This document shows, one piece after another, positions 16,546 to 24,992 of a stretch of 64,000 nt of DNA; the first letter of the stretch is position 1, and the number at the start of each line of letters is the position of its first letter. Origin of the DNA: Pseudomonadales bacterium (lineage in GTDB: Bacteria > Pseudomonadota > Gammaproteobacteria > Pseudomonadales > Azotimanducaceae); assembly GCA_041395945.1 (NCBI GenBank), contig JAWKZN010000003.1, positions 124,001-188,000 on the forward strand, given 5' to 3'. A program made the translations under genes and the position numbers. The notes below the pieces were generated by a model. The model had not been told where the DNA came from. It did not search any database and saw only the letters and a program-made list of their open reading frames with translations.

Positions 16546-17300
16546 TAGTCGTCCTCGGCCCGCTGCGACTCCGGCAGGTAGGCTTTAAGCATGGAATCGA
16601 TCACCCGGGGATTCTGGCCACCCTGGATCGCCATGAGGGCATCAATGATCATGGATTTCACGCGCCCCTCTTCCTCCCGTCGCAGGCCGAGCTTGTCGGC
16701 GATGGGCAGGGCAAACATGTTGGCGAACATCGCACCATAAAGCGTCGTCAGCAGCGCCACGGACATGGCAGGGCCGATGGACTTGGGGTCATCCATGTTC
16801 GCCAGCATCGCCACGAGGCCCACCAGGGTACCGATCATGCCCATGGCCGGCCCCACATCGCCCATAGCCGTGAAGATCTTCGCGCCCACTTCATGGCGCT
16901 GCAGAGTCTGATGCAGATCCTTCTTCATGAGGGTACGCACCACCTCGCCGTCGTGCCCGTCCACCAGCAGCTGGATGCCCTTCGAAAGAAAGTTACTTGA
17001 TACTTCCTTGCCTTCCAGAGACAGCAGTCCGCCTTTACGCGCGGAGTCCGCCAGGCCGACCACTTCTTCGATGATCTGCTCGGGCTTTGGCAACTTGAAG
17101 CTGAAGGCCTTGACCGCCACCTTCACAGCGCCAAGAAATTGACCCAGGCTGAATTTCATCAGCACCACAAACAGGGTGCCGACAAAAACGATCAACAGCG
17201 ACGGTACGTTGATGAACATCATCGCCCCGCCACCTAACACCATGGATCCGATCACCACCGCAAAAGCGCCGATCAGTCCCACCAGGGTCGCCAGATCCAT
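16545..17300 (-). CDS. pomA: Flagellar stator protein MotA/PomA
   Basis: A 251-residue four-TM protein close in length to PomA (about 253), not to the larger E. coli MotA. It has the N-terminal segment MDLATLVGLIGAFAVVIGSM, a cytoplasmic loop with RRHEVGAK-like charged residues (LQRHEVGAKIFTAMG), and the TM3-TM4 region MGMIGTLVGLVAMLANM plus LLTTLYGAMFANMFALPIAD. The conserved ProGly-like hinge and charged loop fit a torque-generating stator. It is divergent from xseB-ispA with 153 bp between, an arrangement also seen in Vibrio pomAB. No other flagellar genes are in the window, so the stator is unlinked from a flagellar cluster. Confidence 0.9.
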   Translation of the reverse strand: MDLATLVGLIGAFAVVIGSMVLGGGAMMFINVPSLLIVFVGTLFVVLMKFSLGQFLGAVKVAVKAFSFKLPKPEQIIEEVVGLADSARKGGLLSLEGKEVSSNFLSKGIQLLVDGHDGEVVRTLMKKDLHQTLQRHEVGAKIFTAMGDVGPAMGMIGTLVGLVAMLANMDDPKSIGPAMSVALLTTLYGAMFANMFALPIADKLGLRREEEGRVKSMIIDALMAIQGGQNPRVIDSMLKAYLPESQRAEDD

Positions 17301-17453
17301 CTACCGCTTCCTTAAGGCCTGGTTATCACCTCAAGTCTAGTCAGGATTTCTCCAATTGCCGGTATCCCCTGGCGGCGGGGCGCAGGATTCCCCGGACCCC
17401 GGCAATCTTCACCTGGCTTGCCAGCGGGGAGGCGGCCGGTTACCGTTCCGGCC

Positions 17454-17738
17454 ATGCCACGTAAATCCACCACTTCGACAGACCCGCAGCCTGCGGCAAC
17501 GCCCGCGGAATTCGCCGATCTGGATTTCGAAGCAGCCCTGGCCGAGCTCGAAACCCTGGTCACCAGCATGGAGAGTGGCGAACTCGGCCTGGAGGCTTCT
17601 CTGAAGGCCTTCGAGCGGGGCGTGGCACTCACCCGGCACTGCCAGAGCGCGCTGAAAAACGCCGAGCTGAAAGTCAAAGTCCTCACCGAAGCGAACACAC
17701 TCGAAGACCTGGACGTCGACACGCTCGATGACGCCTGA
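17454..17738 (+). CDS. xseB: Exodeoxyribonuclease VII small subunit
   Basis: A 94-residue protein with the conserved XseB core DFEAALAELETLVTSMESGE, then LGLEASLKAFERGVALTRHC, forming the two-helix hairpin that decorates XseA. The N-terminal 25 residues are a basic, Thr/Ala-rich extension. ATG at 17454 is preferred; a TTG 12 codons upstream is in frame but unconserved. Its 3' end overlaps ispA by 11 bases, the usual xseB-ispA coupling. ExoVII degrades single-stranded DNA in repair. Confidence 0.9.
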   Translation: MPRKSTTSTDPQPAATPAEFADLDFEAALAELETLVTSMESGELGLEASLKAFERGVALTRHCQSALKNAELKVKVLTEANTLEDLDVDTLDDA

Positions 17739-18609
17739 GCTCAAGTCCTTCAAGGACACTATAGAAGACGCCCTCACTCACCACCTGCCCGTGCACTCGA
17801 GTATTGCCCAGGTGCTGGTGGATGCCATGCGCTACGCGAGCCTTTCCGGCGGTAAACGCATCCGGCCGCTGCTGGTCTGCGCCACCTGCACCGGACTCGG
17901 CGGTCGCCTCGAAGATGCCCTGGCCCCCGCCTGCGCGGTCGAATTCGTGCACGCTTACTCCCTGCTGCACGACGATCTGCCCGCCATGGACGACGACGAT
18001 CTGCGCCACGGCCTGCCCAGCGGACACATCAAGTACGGTGAGGCCAATGCCATCCTCGCCGGAGACGCCCTGCACACCCTGGCTTTCCAGACCCTGGCCA
18101 ATGCACCCAGTTCGCGCACCGATGTGCGTCTCACCGCTATTCAGATTCTCTCGGAGGCTTCCGGCTGGCAGGGGATGGTAGGCGGTCAGGTATTCGACCT
18201 TCAGTCCGAGCGGAAGAAACTCGGTCTCACTGAACTGCAGGCCCTGCACGCCGCAAAAACCGGCGCGCTGATTCAGGCTTCAGTGCAGATCGGCGCGCTC
18301 TTCGGCAACGCCAGGCTCGATCCGGAAACCTATGTGCTGCTCACCGAATTTTCAAAACGCATCGGGCTGGCATTTCAGATCGTGGATGACGTGCTCGATG
18401 TCACCGAATCCACCGAGACCCTGGGAAAACCCGCAGGATCAGACCAGAAGGCGAAAAAGAGTACCTACACCTCGCTGCTGGGGGTCGATCAGGCGCGCAG
18501 TCAGGCAAAAGATCTGCTCGATGAAGCCAGGAAGCTGCTCAAGCGCGCTCATCTGAAAAACGATCTTCTTCAGGAACTCGCCGAGCTGATCGTGTCGCGA
18601 ACCTACTGA
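17728..18609 (+). CDS. ispA: Geranyl/farnesyl diphosphate synthase
   Basis: A 293-residue short-chain prenyltransferase. The first Asp-rich motif is HDDLPAMDDDDLRHG (Asp82, 83, 88), the second is FQIVDDVLDVTES, and GGKRIRPLLV is the isopentenyl diphosphate binding segment. It condenses IPP with DMAPP and GPP to FPP for quinones and undecaprenyl phosphate. It follows xseB with an 11-base overlap. In many gammaproteobacteria dxs comes next; here an aspartic protease gene on the opposite strand does, so dxs must lie elsewhere. Confidence 0.93.
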   Translation: MTPELKSFKDTIEDALTHHLPVHSSIAQVLVDAMRYASLSGGKRIRPLLVCATCTGLGGRLEDALAPACAVEFVHAYSLLHDDLPAMDDDDLRHGLPSGHIKYGEANAILAGDALHTLAFQTLANAPSSRTDVRLTAIQILSEASGWQGMVGGQVFDLQSERKKLGLTELQALHAAKTGALIQASVQIGALFGNARLDPETYVLLTEFSKRIGLAFQIVDDVLDVTESTETLGKPAGSDQKAKKSTYTSLLGVDQARSQAKDLLDEARKLLKRAHLKNDLLQELAELIVSRTY

Positions 18610-18634
18610 CACCTCGAACTGAACCGGGGATTGA

Positions 18635-19309
18635 TCAGTACTTCTGGATCAGGGTCATGAGCCCTGCATTTTCTTCAATCGAGACCTGACGCAGAAACGT
18701 CATACCCAGCAGAATGTCGACGGGGTACATACCCGTGATCACGGCAGCCTGTACATTGTGGGCTGTGATGCCGGCCACAGAGACTTCATCGAGAATCACC
18801 ATGTGGGATTCGGCGGTACCCTGAGCGGTCTGTATTTCACCTTTCTTTCCCCGTCGATAGTCGATACCCAGGCGCACAGCCTCATCCGAACTGAGTGCAA
18901 CGACCGAGGCTCCGGTATCCACCAGCAGATTCACATACTGACCGTTGATGGTTCCGCGTACCCGATACTGACCGAGTTCGTCCGGTGGTATCGACACGCG
19001 CTGTTTTTCAGCGGCGGTGAACGAACCGGCAACCCGGGTACTGAGGGTCAGGGTCTGCCGCTTACCCTCGTAGGACACCACCGCCTTGTGCGCGTCCGCA
19101 GAGATCAGCTTCACCCCTTCCGGTGATGTCTGGCCGACCTTGAGAATGCGGTCGGCGCCTGAGACTTTCAGAACCGCCTGGTTCCGGAACAGGCCGGTGA
19201 CTTCGATACTCGGCGATGCCACTGCAAATTCACCGATACAGGCGAGCAGGCAGGCGGCAATCAGTAACACAAAGGGGGAGACGGTGGCTGTCTGCTGTGA
19301 TGACCGCAT
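18635..19309 (-). CDS. Exported retropepsin-like aspartic protease (TIGR02281 type)
   Basis: A 224-residue protein with a signal peptide or anchor (about residues 12-32). The C-terminal half is a single retropepsin fold with the catalytic DTGAS at 131-135 and the downstream ILLGMTFLRQV flap/psi-loop segment that closes such domains. Preceding it is a small domain KVGQTSPEGVKLISADAHKA. Enzymes of this type work as dimers in the periplasm or at the inner membrane; targets are unknown. It is convergent with ispA with 25 bp between. Confidence 0.85.
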   Translation of the reverse strand: MRSSQQTATVSPFVLLIAACLLACIGEFAVASPSIEVTGLFRNQAVLKVSGADRILKVGQTSPEGVKLISADAHKAVVSYEGKRQTLTLSTRVAGSFTAAEKQRVSIPPDELGQYRVRGTINGQYVNLLVDTGASVVALSSDEAVRLGIDYRRGKKGEIQTAQGTAESHMVILDEVSVAGITAHNVQAAVITGMYPVDILLGMTFLRQVSIEENAGLMTLIQKY

Positions 19310-19370
19310 GGCGTTCCTGCGCTGGTGTCGAAGGTCAATACCGTGGTCAGTGTAACGAAAGCGGATCGAT

Positions 19371-19892
19371 TCAGAAGTTTGCGATCAGCCAGAGTGTGAT
19401 CAGCAGCACAGAAAGACCCATGAGGCCGGCCACCACGTCGTCCAGCATCACGCCCAGAGCCCCTGAGACTGTCCTTTCCACGGTGCGGATCGGCCAGGGT
19501 TTCCAGATATCGAAAAGACGGAACAGGCCGAATCCGCCCGCCAGGTACAGCAGCAACCGGGTACCGGCAGCTTCAGGAGCGGCCATTCCGATTCCGATCA
19601 GCACAATCCACTGCCCGGCGACTTCGTCGATCACCAGCGCGCCATCATCGATCACCTTGTGGATCCGCTGCACGCGGGCAATCAGCAGTGTGCCTGCGAC
19701 GAACACGACCGCGACAGCGGCAAGCTGCACCGGCAGCGGGCTGCCCAGGAAAAACAACCACCACAGCAGCACTGCCAGCAGACTGCCCCAGGTGCCGGGG
19801 GCACGCGGCAGAAATCCACTGCCCAGTCCACAGGCGAGCAGCACCGCGGGATCTCCGGCGAGACGCCAGTTGAGTCCGGATGGTTGATTCAC
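19371..19892 (-). CDS. pgpA: Phosphatidylglycerophosphatase A
   Basis: A 173-residue membrane protein starting at GTG. It has the PgpA core GLGSGFLPRAPGTWGSLLAV, then VIDEVAGQWIVLIG, and RLFDIWKPWPIRTVERTVSG, with the Asp/Glu residues thought to bind the metal. It removes the phosphate from phosphatidylglycerophosphate to make phosphatidylglycerol in the inner membrane. It is 6 bp after thiL, in the standard nusB-thiL-pgpA order. Confidence 0.93.
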   Translation of the reverse strand: MNQPSGLNWRLAGDPAVLLACGLGSGFLPRAPGTWGSLLAVLLWWLFFLGSPLPVQLAAVAVVFVAGTLLIARVQRIHKVIDDGALVIDEVAGQWIVLIGIGMAAPEAAGTRLLLYLAGGFGLFRLFDIWKPWPIRTVERTVSGALGVMLDDVVAGLMGLSVLLITLWLIANF

Positions 19893-19898
19893 GCCGAG

Positions 19899-20804
19899 CT
19901 ATCCAAAATGGCGGTATCCGCGCTGACCTGTTTCCTTGCCATCCACACGCACACCAGCGCCCGGAACAATGGTTCCGATGCGGTGTACAGAGAAACCAAG
20001 TGCGGGAATCGTAGCAGGGGCGGTGAACAGCAGTTCGTAATCGTCACCACCGGTGAGTGCCTGCTCCAGGGTCGCCCCCGCACAGACCGGCACCAGAGTG
20101 CTGTCCAGCTCTGCGCCAACAGCGCTCGCACGGCACAAGTGACCGAGATCCTGCAACAGGCCATCGGACACATCTATGGCGCTGTGCGCGACACCTCGCA
20201 GTGCCATACCAGCGCCCAGTCTCGCCTCGGGCTGGAAGTAGCGCGACGCAAGTTTATCCAGCGAAGCTGAGCCGTTGTATTTCTCAAGACCACCCCGGCC
20301 AAGCGCAGCTGCAGCGCCACCGAGTTCGCCGGAGACATAGATGTGGTCACCGGCCCGGGCACCAGCGCGCCTGAGCAGCATCGCCTCCGGGCAGAAGCCA
20401 TTGACACTGACCGTGATGTTCAGCGGCCCTCGCGCGATATTACCGCCCGGCAGTTTGACGCCTGCGCTTTCCGCAGCGCGTCGCATACCCCGGGCGAGAC
20501 CGCGCACCCAGTCGACATCCCCATCAGACAGCGTCAGCGCGACCAGAACCTGCGCCGGGCTGGCGCCCATTGCGGCAAGGTCTGAGAGACTGACCATCAG
20601 CGCGCGGTATCCAACCAGTTCCGGATCCGCTGCCGCCGGGAAATGCACGCCGGCGACCAGGGCATCGATTGATGAAACCAGCACTTCACCCGGTGGAGGA
20701 CGCAACACAGAGGCATCGTCTCCGGGACCGAGAATCACATCGTCACCGCTGCTCACCGCGCCCAGTTCGGCGACGATCTGATCGATCAGCTCAAACTCGT
20801 CCAC
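19899..20804 (-). CDS. thiL: Thiamine-monophosphate kinase
   Basis: A 301-residue ThiL of the AIR-synthase-like fold. GPGDDASVLRPP near the N-terminus, SLSDLAAMGASP and AIDVSDGLLQDLGHLC are the metal and nucleotide binding motifs, and LTGGDDYELLFTAP is the C-terminal signature. It makes thiamine diphosphate from thiamine monophosphate. The GTG start lies inside the end of nusB (14-base overlap), which couples the two genes. Confidence 0.95.
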   Translation of the reverse strand: MDEFELIDQIVAELGAVSSGDDVILGPGDDASVLRPPPGEVLVSSIDALVAGVHFPAAADPELVGYRALMVSLSDLAAMGASPAQVLVALTLSDGDVDWVRGLARGMRRAAESAGVKLPGGNIARGPLNITVSVNGFCPEAMLLRRAGARAGDHIYVSGELGGAAAALGRGGLEKYNGSASLDKLASRYFQPEARLGAGMALRGVAHSAIDVSDGLLQDLGHLCRASAVGAELDSTLVPVCAGATLEQALTGGDDYELLFTAPATIPALGFSVHRIGTIVPGAGVRVDGKETGQRGYRHFG

Positions 20805-21234
20805 CCGCCGTCACCTCCGCCGCCCGCTGGGAGCGTGCGATCCGGTCCAGCACTCCGTTGACGAACTTGTGGCCGTCTTCGGCGCCGAAGATCTTCGCCA
20901 GCTCAACGTATTCGTCGATCACCGCGCGATAAGGCACATCCGGACGGGATTTCATTTCAAAGGTACCAAGCCGCAGAATGGCGCGCTCCACACAGTCGAG
21001 CTGTTGAATGGATCGATCCAGAATCGGTGCCAGCAGCTCGTCGAGTTCGGCAGTACGCAACACTACACCGCGCAGCACATCCTTGAAGAACTCCTTGTCA
21101 GCCTTATTCAGCGCTTCACCCGCAGCGAACTCTGCCTCGAGGTCGGCTGTTTCCGCTTCCGACATCTGCCACTGATACACGGCCTGCACCAGCGCCCGGC
21201 GTGCGCGCCGGCGCGCCCATCTGTTCGAGCTCAC
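20791..21234 (-). CDS. nusB: Transcription antitermination factor NusB
   Basis: A 147-residue all-helical protein with the NusB pattern RRRARRALVQAVYQWQMSE at the N-terminus, LLAPILDRSIQQLDCVERAI in the middle, and PDVPYRAVIDEYVELAKIFG plus DGHKFVNGVLDRIAR at the end. It binds boxA RNA with S10 in rRNA antitermination. The start is GTG. In most relatives ribE, ribBA and ribH lie between ribD and nusB; here ribD precedes it directly with 45 bp between. Confidence 0.94.
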   Translation of the reverse strand: MSSNRWARRRARRALVQAVYQWQMSEAETADLEAEFAAGEALNKADKEFFKDVLRGVVLRTAELDELLAPILDRSIQQLDCVERAILRLGTFEMKSRPDVPYRAVIDEYVELAKIFGAEDGHKFVNGVLDRIARSQRAAEVTAGGRV

Positions 21235-21279
21235 TGTCGGGTGCCCAAGGTTGTTCTCTTTTCAGTTGTTAAAGGTGGC

Positions 21280-22437
21280 TCAGTCGTGCCCGGCTGGCCG
21301 AAGCCGCAGACGCAGGTCAGCGCCGATCTGAGTGCAGTCGGCGATTGTAGCCCCAATCGCCTCTGCCATGCGCGTGAAGGGGAGTGCGGCAAGGGATCGG
21401 GCGTCGCTGCCGAGCAGCCGGGGCGCCTGATAGAGCAGCAGTTCGTCCCAGAGTCCGGACGCCAGAAATGCGCCGATCAGCTTCGGTCCGGCTTCAACCA
21501 GCACTTCATTGCACTGGCGCTGTGCGAGCAGTTCGAGCAGCGCGGGCAGACTTACCCCGGTGCCGTCGTCGCCCGCCGGCAATTGAATGACTTCCGCAGA
21601 ACCCACCACAGTGACCGGCACCGCGCGCACCAGGAGCGCGGGTGCAGTGCCGGTAAGTCCGGCATCTGCTGCACCGCTGGTGAGGGCCCGGTCTGCCTTG
21701 ATCTGACCGCGGCCGTCACACACCACCCGCAACGGCTGACGGATGCGGCCTGCAACTGCGAGTGCGGAATCCCGGACGGTAAGCCGGGGATCATCCACCA
21801 GCACGGTGCCGGATCCTGTGATCACCGCGCAGCTGCGGGCGCGCCAGCGCTGCACGTCGGCGCGGGCCTGTGCGCCAGTGATCCACTGACTCTCACCACT
21901 TGCCATGGCTGTGCGCCCGTCCAGCGACGCCGCCACCTTCAGACGCACGAAGGGTCGCTGCCGGGTGATCCGGCTCACATAGCCTGCGATGAGTTCCTGC
22001 GCTGCGGGCAACTCAGCCACATCGACACGGATACCGGCGGTGCGCAGTTCGGCAAAACCAGCACCTGCCACCTTCGGATGGGGATCGGTCATCGCCGCCA
22101 CTACCCGAGCCACACCCGCATGAATGAGCGCACGGCTGCAGGGCGGTGTACGGCCTTCGAAGGCGCAGGGTTCGAGGCTGACAAAGGCGGTGGCGCCGCG
22201 GGCCACCTGATCCGGCGCGGCAGCGCCACCTCGAGTCAGAGCACTGGCGCGGGCGTCCGCCAGTGCGTTGACTTCCGCGTGGCCTTCGCCAGCGCGCACA
22301 TGCCAGCCGCGACCGAGCACAACACCGTCACGCACCAGCAGACAACCCACAGCGGGATTCGGCGAAACAGAGTTGATCCCACGCTGCGCCAGCTCGATGG
22401 CGGCAGCGAGGAAGAGATGGTCGGATTCAGTCAGCAT
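21280..22437 (-). CDS. ribD: Bifunctional riboflavin biosynthesis deaminase/reductase
   Basis: A 385-residue two-domain enzyme. The N-terminal deaminase has the zinc motifs HAEVNAL and EPCAFEGRTPPCSRALI. The C-terminal reductase starts near residue 150 (RPFVRLKVAASLDGRTAMAS) and has GSGTVLVDDPRLTVR. It performs the second and third steps of riboflavin synthesis. Its start overlaps the nrdR stop by 11 bases, and it leads directly into nusB. Confidence 0.95.
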   Translation of the reverse strand: MLTESDHLFLAAAIELAQRGINSVSPNPAVGCLLVRDGVVLGRGWHVRAGEGHAEVNALADARASALTRGGAAAPDQVARGATAFVSLEPCAFEGRTPPCSRALIHAGVARVVAAMTDPHPKVAGAGFAELRTAGIRVDVAELPAAQELIAGYVSRITRQRPFVRLKVAASLDGRTAMASGESQWITGAQARADVQRWRARSCAVITGSGTVLVDDPRLTVRDSALAVAGRIRQPLRVVCDGRGQIKADRALTSGAADAGLTGTAPALLVRAVPVTVVGSAEVIQLPAGDDGTGVSLPALLELLAQRQCNEVLVEAGPKLIGAFLASGLWDELLLYQAPRLLGSDARSLAALPFTRMAEAIGATIADCTQIGADLRLRLRPAGHD

Positions 22438-22897
22438 CGCCGCCGGCCGCTTTGGTCAGCTTGCGGATCTCATCCTGGAATTCGCTCACATCCTGGAAGT
22501 CCCGGTACACGGAGGCAAAGCGCACGTAGGCCACACCGTCGATCTTGCGCAGTTCTTCCATGACCGTTTCACCCACCACCCGGGACGCCAGTTCCCGCTC
22601 GCCGCTGGAGCGCAGCCGGTGCTTGATGTGATTCAGGGCAGACTCGATCTGCTCGATACTGACCGGCCGCTTCTCCAGTGCCCGCTGCAGACCGCGGCGC
22701 AGCTTGTCTTCGTCGAAGGGCTCCCGGGTGCCGTCGCTCTTGACGATGCGCGGCATCACCAGCTCGGCAAGCTCGAAGGTAGTGAAGCGTTCGCCACAGG
22801 TCAGGCATTCCCGCCGCCGGCGCACCGAGTCGCCTTCGGCGACCAGCCGGGAATCGATCACCTTGGTGTCATCAGCGCCGCAGAAAGGACAGTGCAC
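22427..22897 (-). CDS. nrdR: Transcriptional repressor NrdR
   Basis: A 156-residue NrdR when started at the GTG that gives VHCPFCGADDTKVIDSR; the longer frame upstream overlaps the glyA end without similarity. The N-terminal zinc ribbon uses Cys3, Cys6, Cys31 and Cys34 (ECLTCGERFTTFE), followed by an ATP-cone (VMPRIVKSDGTREPFDEDKL). It senses ATP/dATP and represses ribonucleotide reductase genes. It lies 11 bp after glyA and overlaps ribD, giving the common glyA-nrdR-ribD order. Confidence 0.95.
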   Translation of the reverse strand: MHCPFCGADDTKVIDSRLVAEGDSVRRRRECLTCGERFTTFELAELVMPRIVKSDGTREPFDEDKLRRGLQRALEKRPVSIEQIESALNHIKHRLRSSGERELASRVVGETVMEELRKIDGVAYVRFASVYRDFQDVSEFQDEIRKLTKAAGGDAD

Positions 22898-22908
22898 TTT
22901 GGCCAGCC

Positions 22909-24174
22909 TCAGGCTGTGCTGGAGGCATAGACGGGGAAGCGCGCGCACAGCTCCTGCACACGCTTGCGCACCGTGCCGATCATGTTGTCGTTGCTGATGT
23001 CATCCAGCACATCGCACATCCAGCCGGTGAGGGTCTCGCACTCGGCTTCCCTGAAGCCCCGTGTGGTGGCAGCGGGGGTACCGATGCGCAGCCCGCTGGT
23101 CACGAAAGGTGAGCGGGGATCATTGGGCACAGCGTTCTTGTTTACGGTGATGTTGGCCCGACCGAGAGCCGCGTCCGCATCTTTGCCGGTAATGTCCTTG
23201 TTGATCAGATCAAGCAGGAACAGGTGATTGTCTGTGCCACCCGAGACCACCTTATAGCCCCGCGCCTGAAACACTTCGGCCATGGTCCGGGCGTTGCGCA
23301 GCACCTGCTGCTGATAGGTTTTGAATTCGGGTGTGGCTGCTTCCTTGAAGCAGACGGCCTTCGCTGCGATCACATGCATCAGCGGCCCGCCCTGGGAGCC
23401 GGGGAACAGCGCGGAGTTGAGTTTCTTTTCGATCTCCGGATTGGCCTTGGCCAGGATCACGCCACCCCGCGGACCGCGCAGGGTCTTATGGGTGGTCGAG
23501 GTGGTCACATCGGCAATCTGCACCGGATTCGGATACAGGCCCGCGGCCACCAGGCCGGCCACATGGGCCATGTCGACCACCAGATAGGCGCCAACCGAGT
23601 CCGCGATATCACGGAACTTCTGCCAGTCCAGCTTGCGGGAATAGGCGGAGAAACCGCCGATCAGCATCTTCGGCTTGTGCTTCACGGCCAGCCGCGCCAT
23701 CTCGTCGTAATCGATCTGACCGGTATCGTTATCGAGCCCGTACTGCACCGCGTTGTAGGTCTTGCCGGAAAAATTCGGGGCCGCGCCGTGGGTGAGGTGG
23801 CCGCCGGCGTCCAGACTCATGCCGAGTATGGTGTCGCCCGGTTCGAGCAGTGCCAGATAGACGGCGGCGTTCGCCTGGGAACCGGAATGGGGCTGCACAT
23901 TGGCATAATCGGCGCCAAACAGGGCTTTAACCCGTTCGATGGCCAGCACCTCCACCTGATCGACGTATTCACAACCGCCGTAATAGCGCTTGTGCGGATA
24001 GCCTTCGGCATATTTGTTGGTCAGCACCGTGCCCTGGGCCTCGAGAATCCGGGGGCTTGCGTAGTTTTCCGAAGCGATCAGCTCGATGTGCTCTTCCTGG
24101 CGGCGTCGCTCCTCGCGGATTGCGGCGGCAATGTCATCGTCGAAGCCCGCGATGGTGTCGGCGTCTGTGAACAT
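22909..24174 (-). CDS. glyA: Serine hydroxymethyltransferase
   Basis: A 421-residue PLP enzyme. Conserved segments include HIELIASENYASPRILEAQG, YAEGYPHKRYYGGCEYVD, MAHVAGLVAAGLYPNP and the PLP-lysine motif TTSTTHKTLRGPRGG. It converts serine and tetrahydrofolate to glycine and methylene-tetrahydrofolate in the cytoplasm. It is the first gene of the glyA-nrdR-ribD-nusB-thiL-pgpA run. I see no glycine riboswitch in its short leader. Confidence 0.97.
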   Translation of the reverse strand: MFTDADTIAGFDDDIAAAIREERRRQEEHIELIASENYASPRILEAQGTVLTNKYAEGYPHKRYYGGCEYVDQVEVLAIERVKALFGADYANVQPHSGSQANAAVYLALLEPGDTILGMSLDAGGHLTHGAAPNFSGKTYNAVQYGLDNDTGQIDYDEMARLAVKHKPKMLIGGFSAYSRKLDWQKFRDIADSVGAYLVVDMAHVAGLVAAGLYPNPVQIADVTTSTTHKTLRGPRGGVILAKANPEIEKKLNSALFPGSQGGPLMHVIAAKAVCFKEAATPEFKTYQQQVLRNARTMAEVFQARGYKVVSGGTDNHLFLLDLINKDITGKDADAALGRANITVNKNAVPNDPRSPFVTSGLRIGTPAATTRGFREAECETLTGWMCDVLDDISNDNMIGTVRKRVQELCARFPVYASSTA

Positions 24175-24336
24175 GGGTATCTCGTGGTATCCGGGAAGCG
24201 GGGCATTTTAGCCTACCTGGGGTGGGGCCGAACGGATTTCAGTTCAACTGGTGGCTGAGTGGGATCAATAGTCGGTGGACCAGCACCCCAACGCCCCCCG
24301 CATTCTAAGACTTTGGTACCTGTTATGGATATTCGT

Positions 24337-24499
24337 AGGTTGGAGGAGCCGGGGCCCTTTCGGGAGACGCTACAAGCACATCCCTGTGCGCTCGGCTGCC
24401 GGCTGTTCGCTGTGCGAACAGCTAAGCAATACGCCGAAGGCGTATTGCCGCCATCCCTGGCGGCAGACGCTCCCGAAAGCACCCCGGCTCCTCCAACCT
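24337..24499. repeat. Multi-hairpin repeat, family A copy 1
   Basis: Outer arms GGTTGGAGGAGCCGGGG and CCCCGGCTCCTCCAACC (perfect, 17-18 bp) enclose a second pair TTTCGGGAG/CTCCCGAAA. Between them lie three consecutive perfect hairpins at 24402-24422 (9-bp stem), 24427-24447 (9-bp stem) and 24447-24464 (6-bp stem). A 34-bp internal segment at 24367-24400 is shared with copy 2. Confidence 0.85.
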
Positions 24500-24593
24500 G
24501 CACTCGCCAACCAAGGTTCAATTCAAGGGGTCGCGGCAACGTCGTTCTCAAGCTTCCCGGCACTGATACGCACCCACTCCACACCGTTGCTGG

Positions 24594-24628
24594 TGGTCGG
24601 TGGTCGGTGGTCGGTGGTCGGTGGTCGG
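24594..24628. repeat. 7-bp tandem repeat (TGGTCGG, five units)
   Basis: Five perfect head-to-tail copies of TGGTCGG. It lies between the two family A repeats in the glyA-ettA gap. Such arrays change length by slippage. Confidence 0.9.
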
Positions 24629-24790
24629 TGGAGATGCTTGCATCCGACAACTCCATATCGCTGCCTTTTTTCCGCTGGCAACCCCTCGACGCGCGGCTTC
24701 TGCGGCCAACTTCGCCTGACGCTCTCTGCAACTGACACCTGGAAGTACGGGCGACGTTCATCCGGAACCTTGGATTGGAGGTCAAGCGAC

Positions 24791-24896
24791 TGGCGTGAGG
24801 GGGGGGGTGGAAGGGACGTCTGCCGCCAGGGACGGCGGCAGCCGAGCGCACAGGGACGTGCTCGTAGCGTCCCCTGCCACCACCCCCCTCACACCA
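24791..24896. repeat. Multi-hairpin repeat, family A copy 2 (inverted)
   Basis: Outer arms of 20 nt (24791-24810 and 24877-24896) pair at 18 of 20 positions but differ in sequence from the arms of copy 1. The inner hairpin TGCCGCC-AGGGAC-GGCGGCA is perfect. The segment 24837-24870, read on the minus strand, matches copy 1 at about 32 of 34 positions, so copy 2 is inverted relative to copy 1. Confidence 0.85.
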
Positions 24897-24992
24897 GACG
24901 CCTGAAAACCACCAATCCCGGGTTCCCGCATTGAACGCCGCCCCACATTTCGGTAGCGTGCGTGCCCTCCTCCCAATCAACCGAAGTACACC

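Larger units (their letters stand above)
24175..24992. other. Gene-free 818-bp region between divergent glyA and ettA
   Basis: No credible gene is visible; the long frames here are low-complexity (Arg/Gly/Pro-rich) and run through repeats. It holds two related multi-hairpin repeats and a 7-bp tandem repeat, listed separately, and must also hold the divergent glyA and ettA promoters, which I could not place with confidence. Homopolymer runs of G and C near 24800 and 24880 are part of the second repeat's arms. Confidence 0.6.

Noticed and set aside
20869..22563. 564-codon open frame antisense to ribD and nusB
   Set aside because: It crosses two real genes on the other strand, and its translation has no domain features.
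23224..24258. 344-codon open frame antisense to glyA
   Set aside because: Same effect over a conserved gene; it has no ribosome site and low-complexity His/Gly-rich composition.
24594..24628. CRISPR array
   Set aside because: Units are 7 bp with no spacers. The other tandem repeats (17 and 20 bp) also lack spacers, and no cas genes are present.
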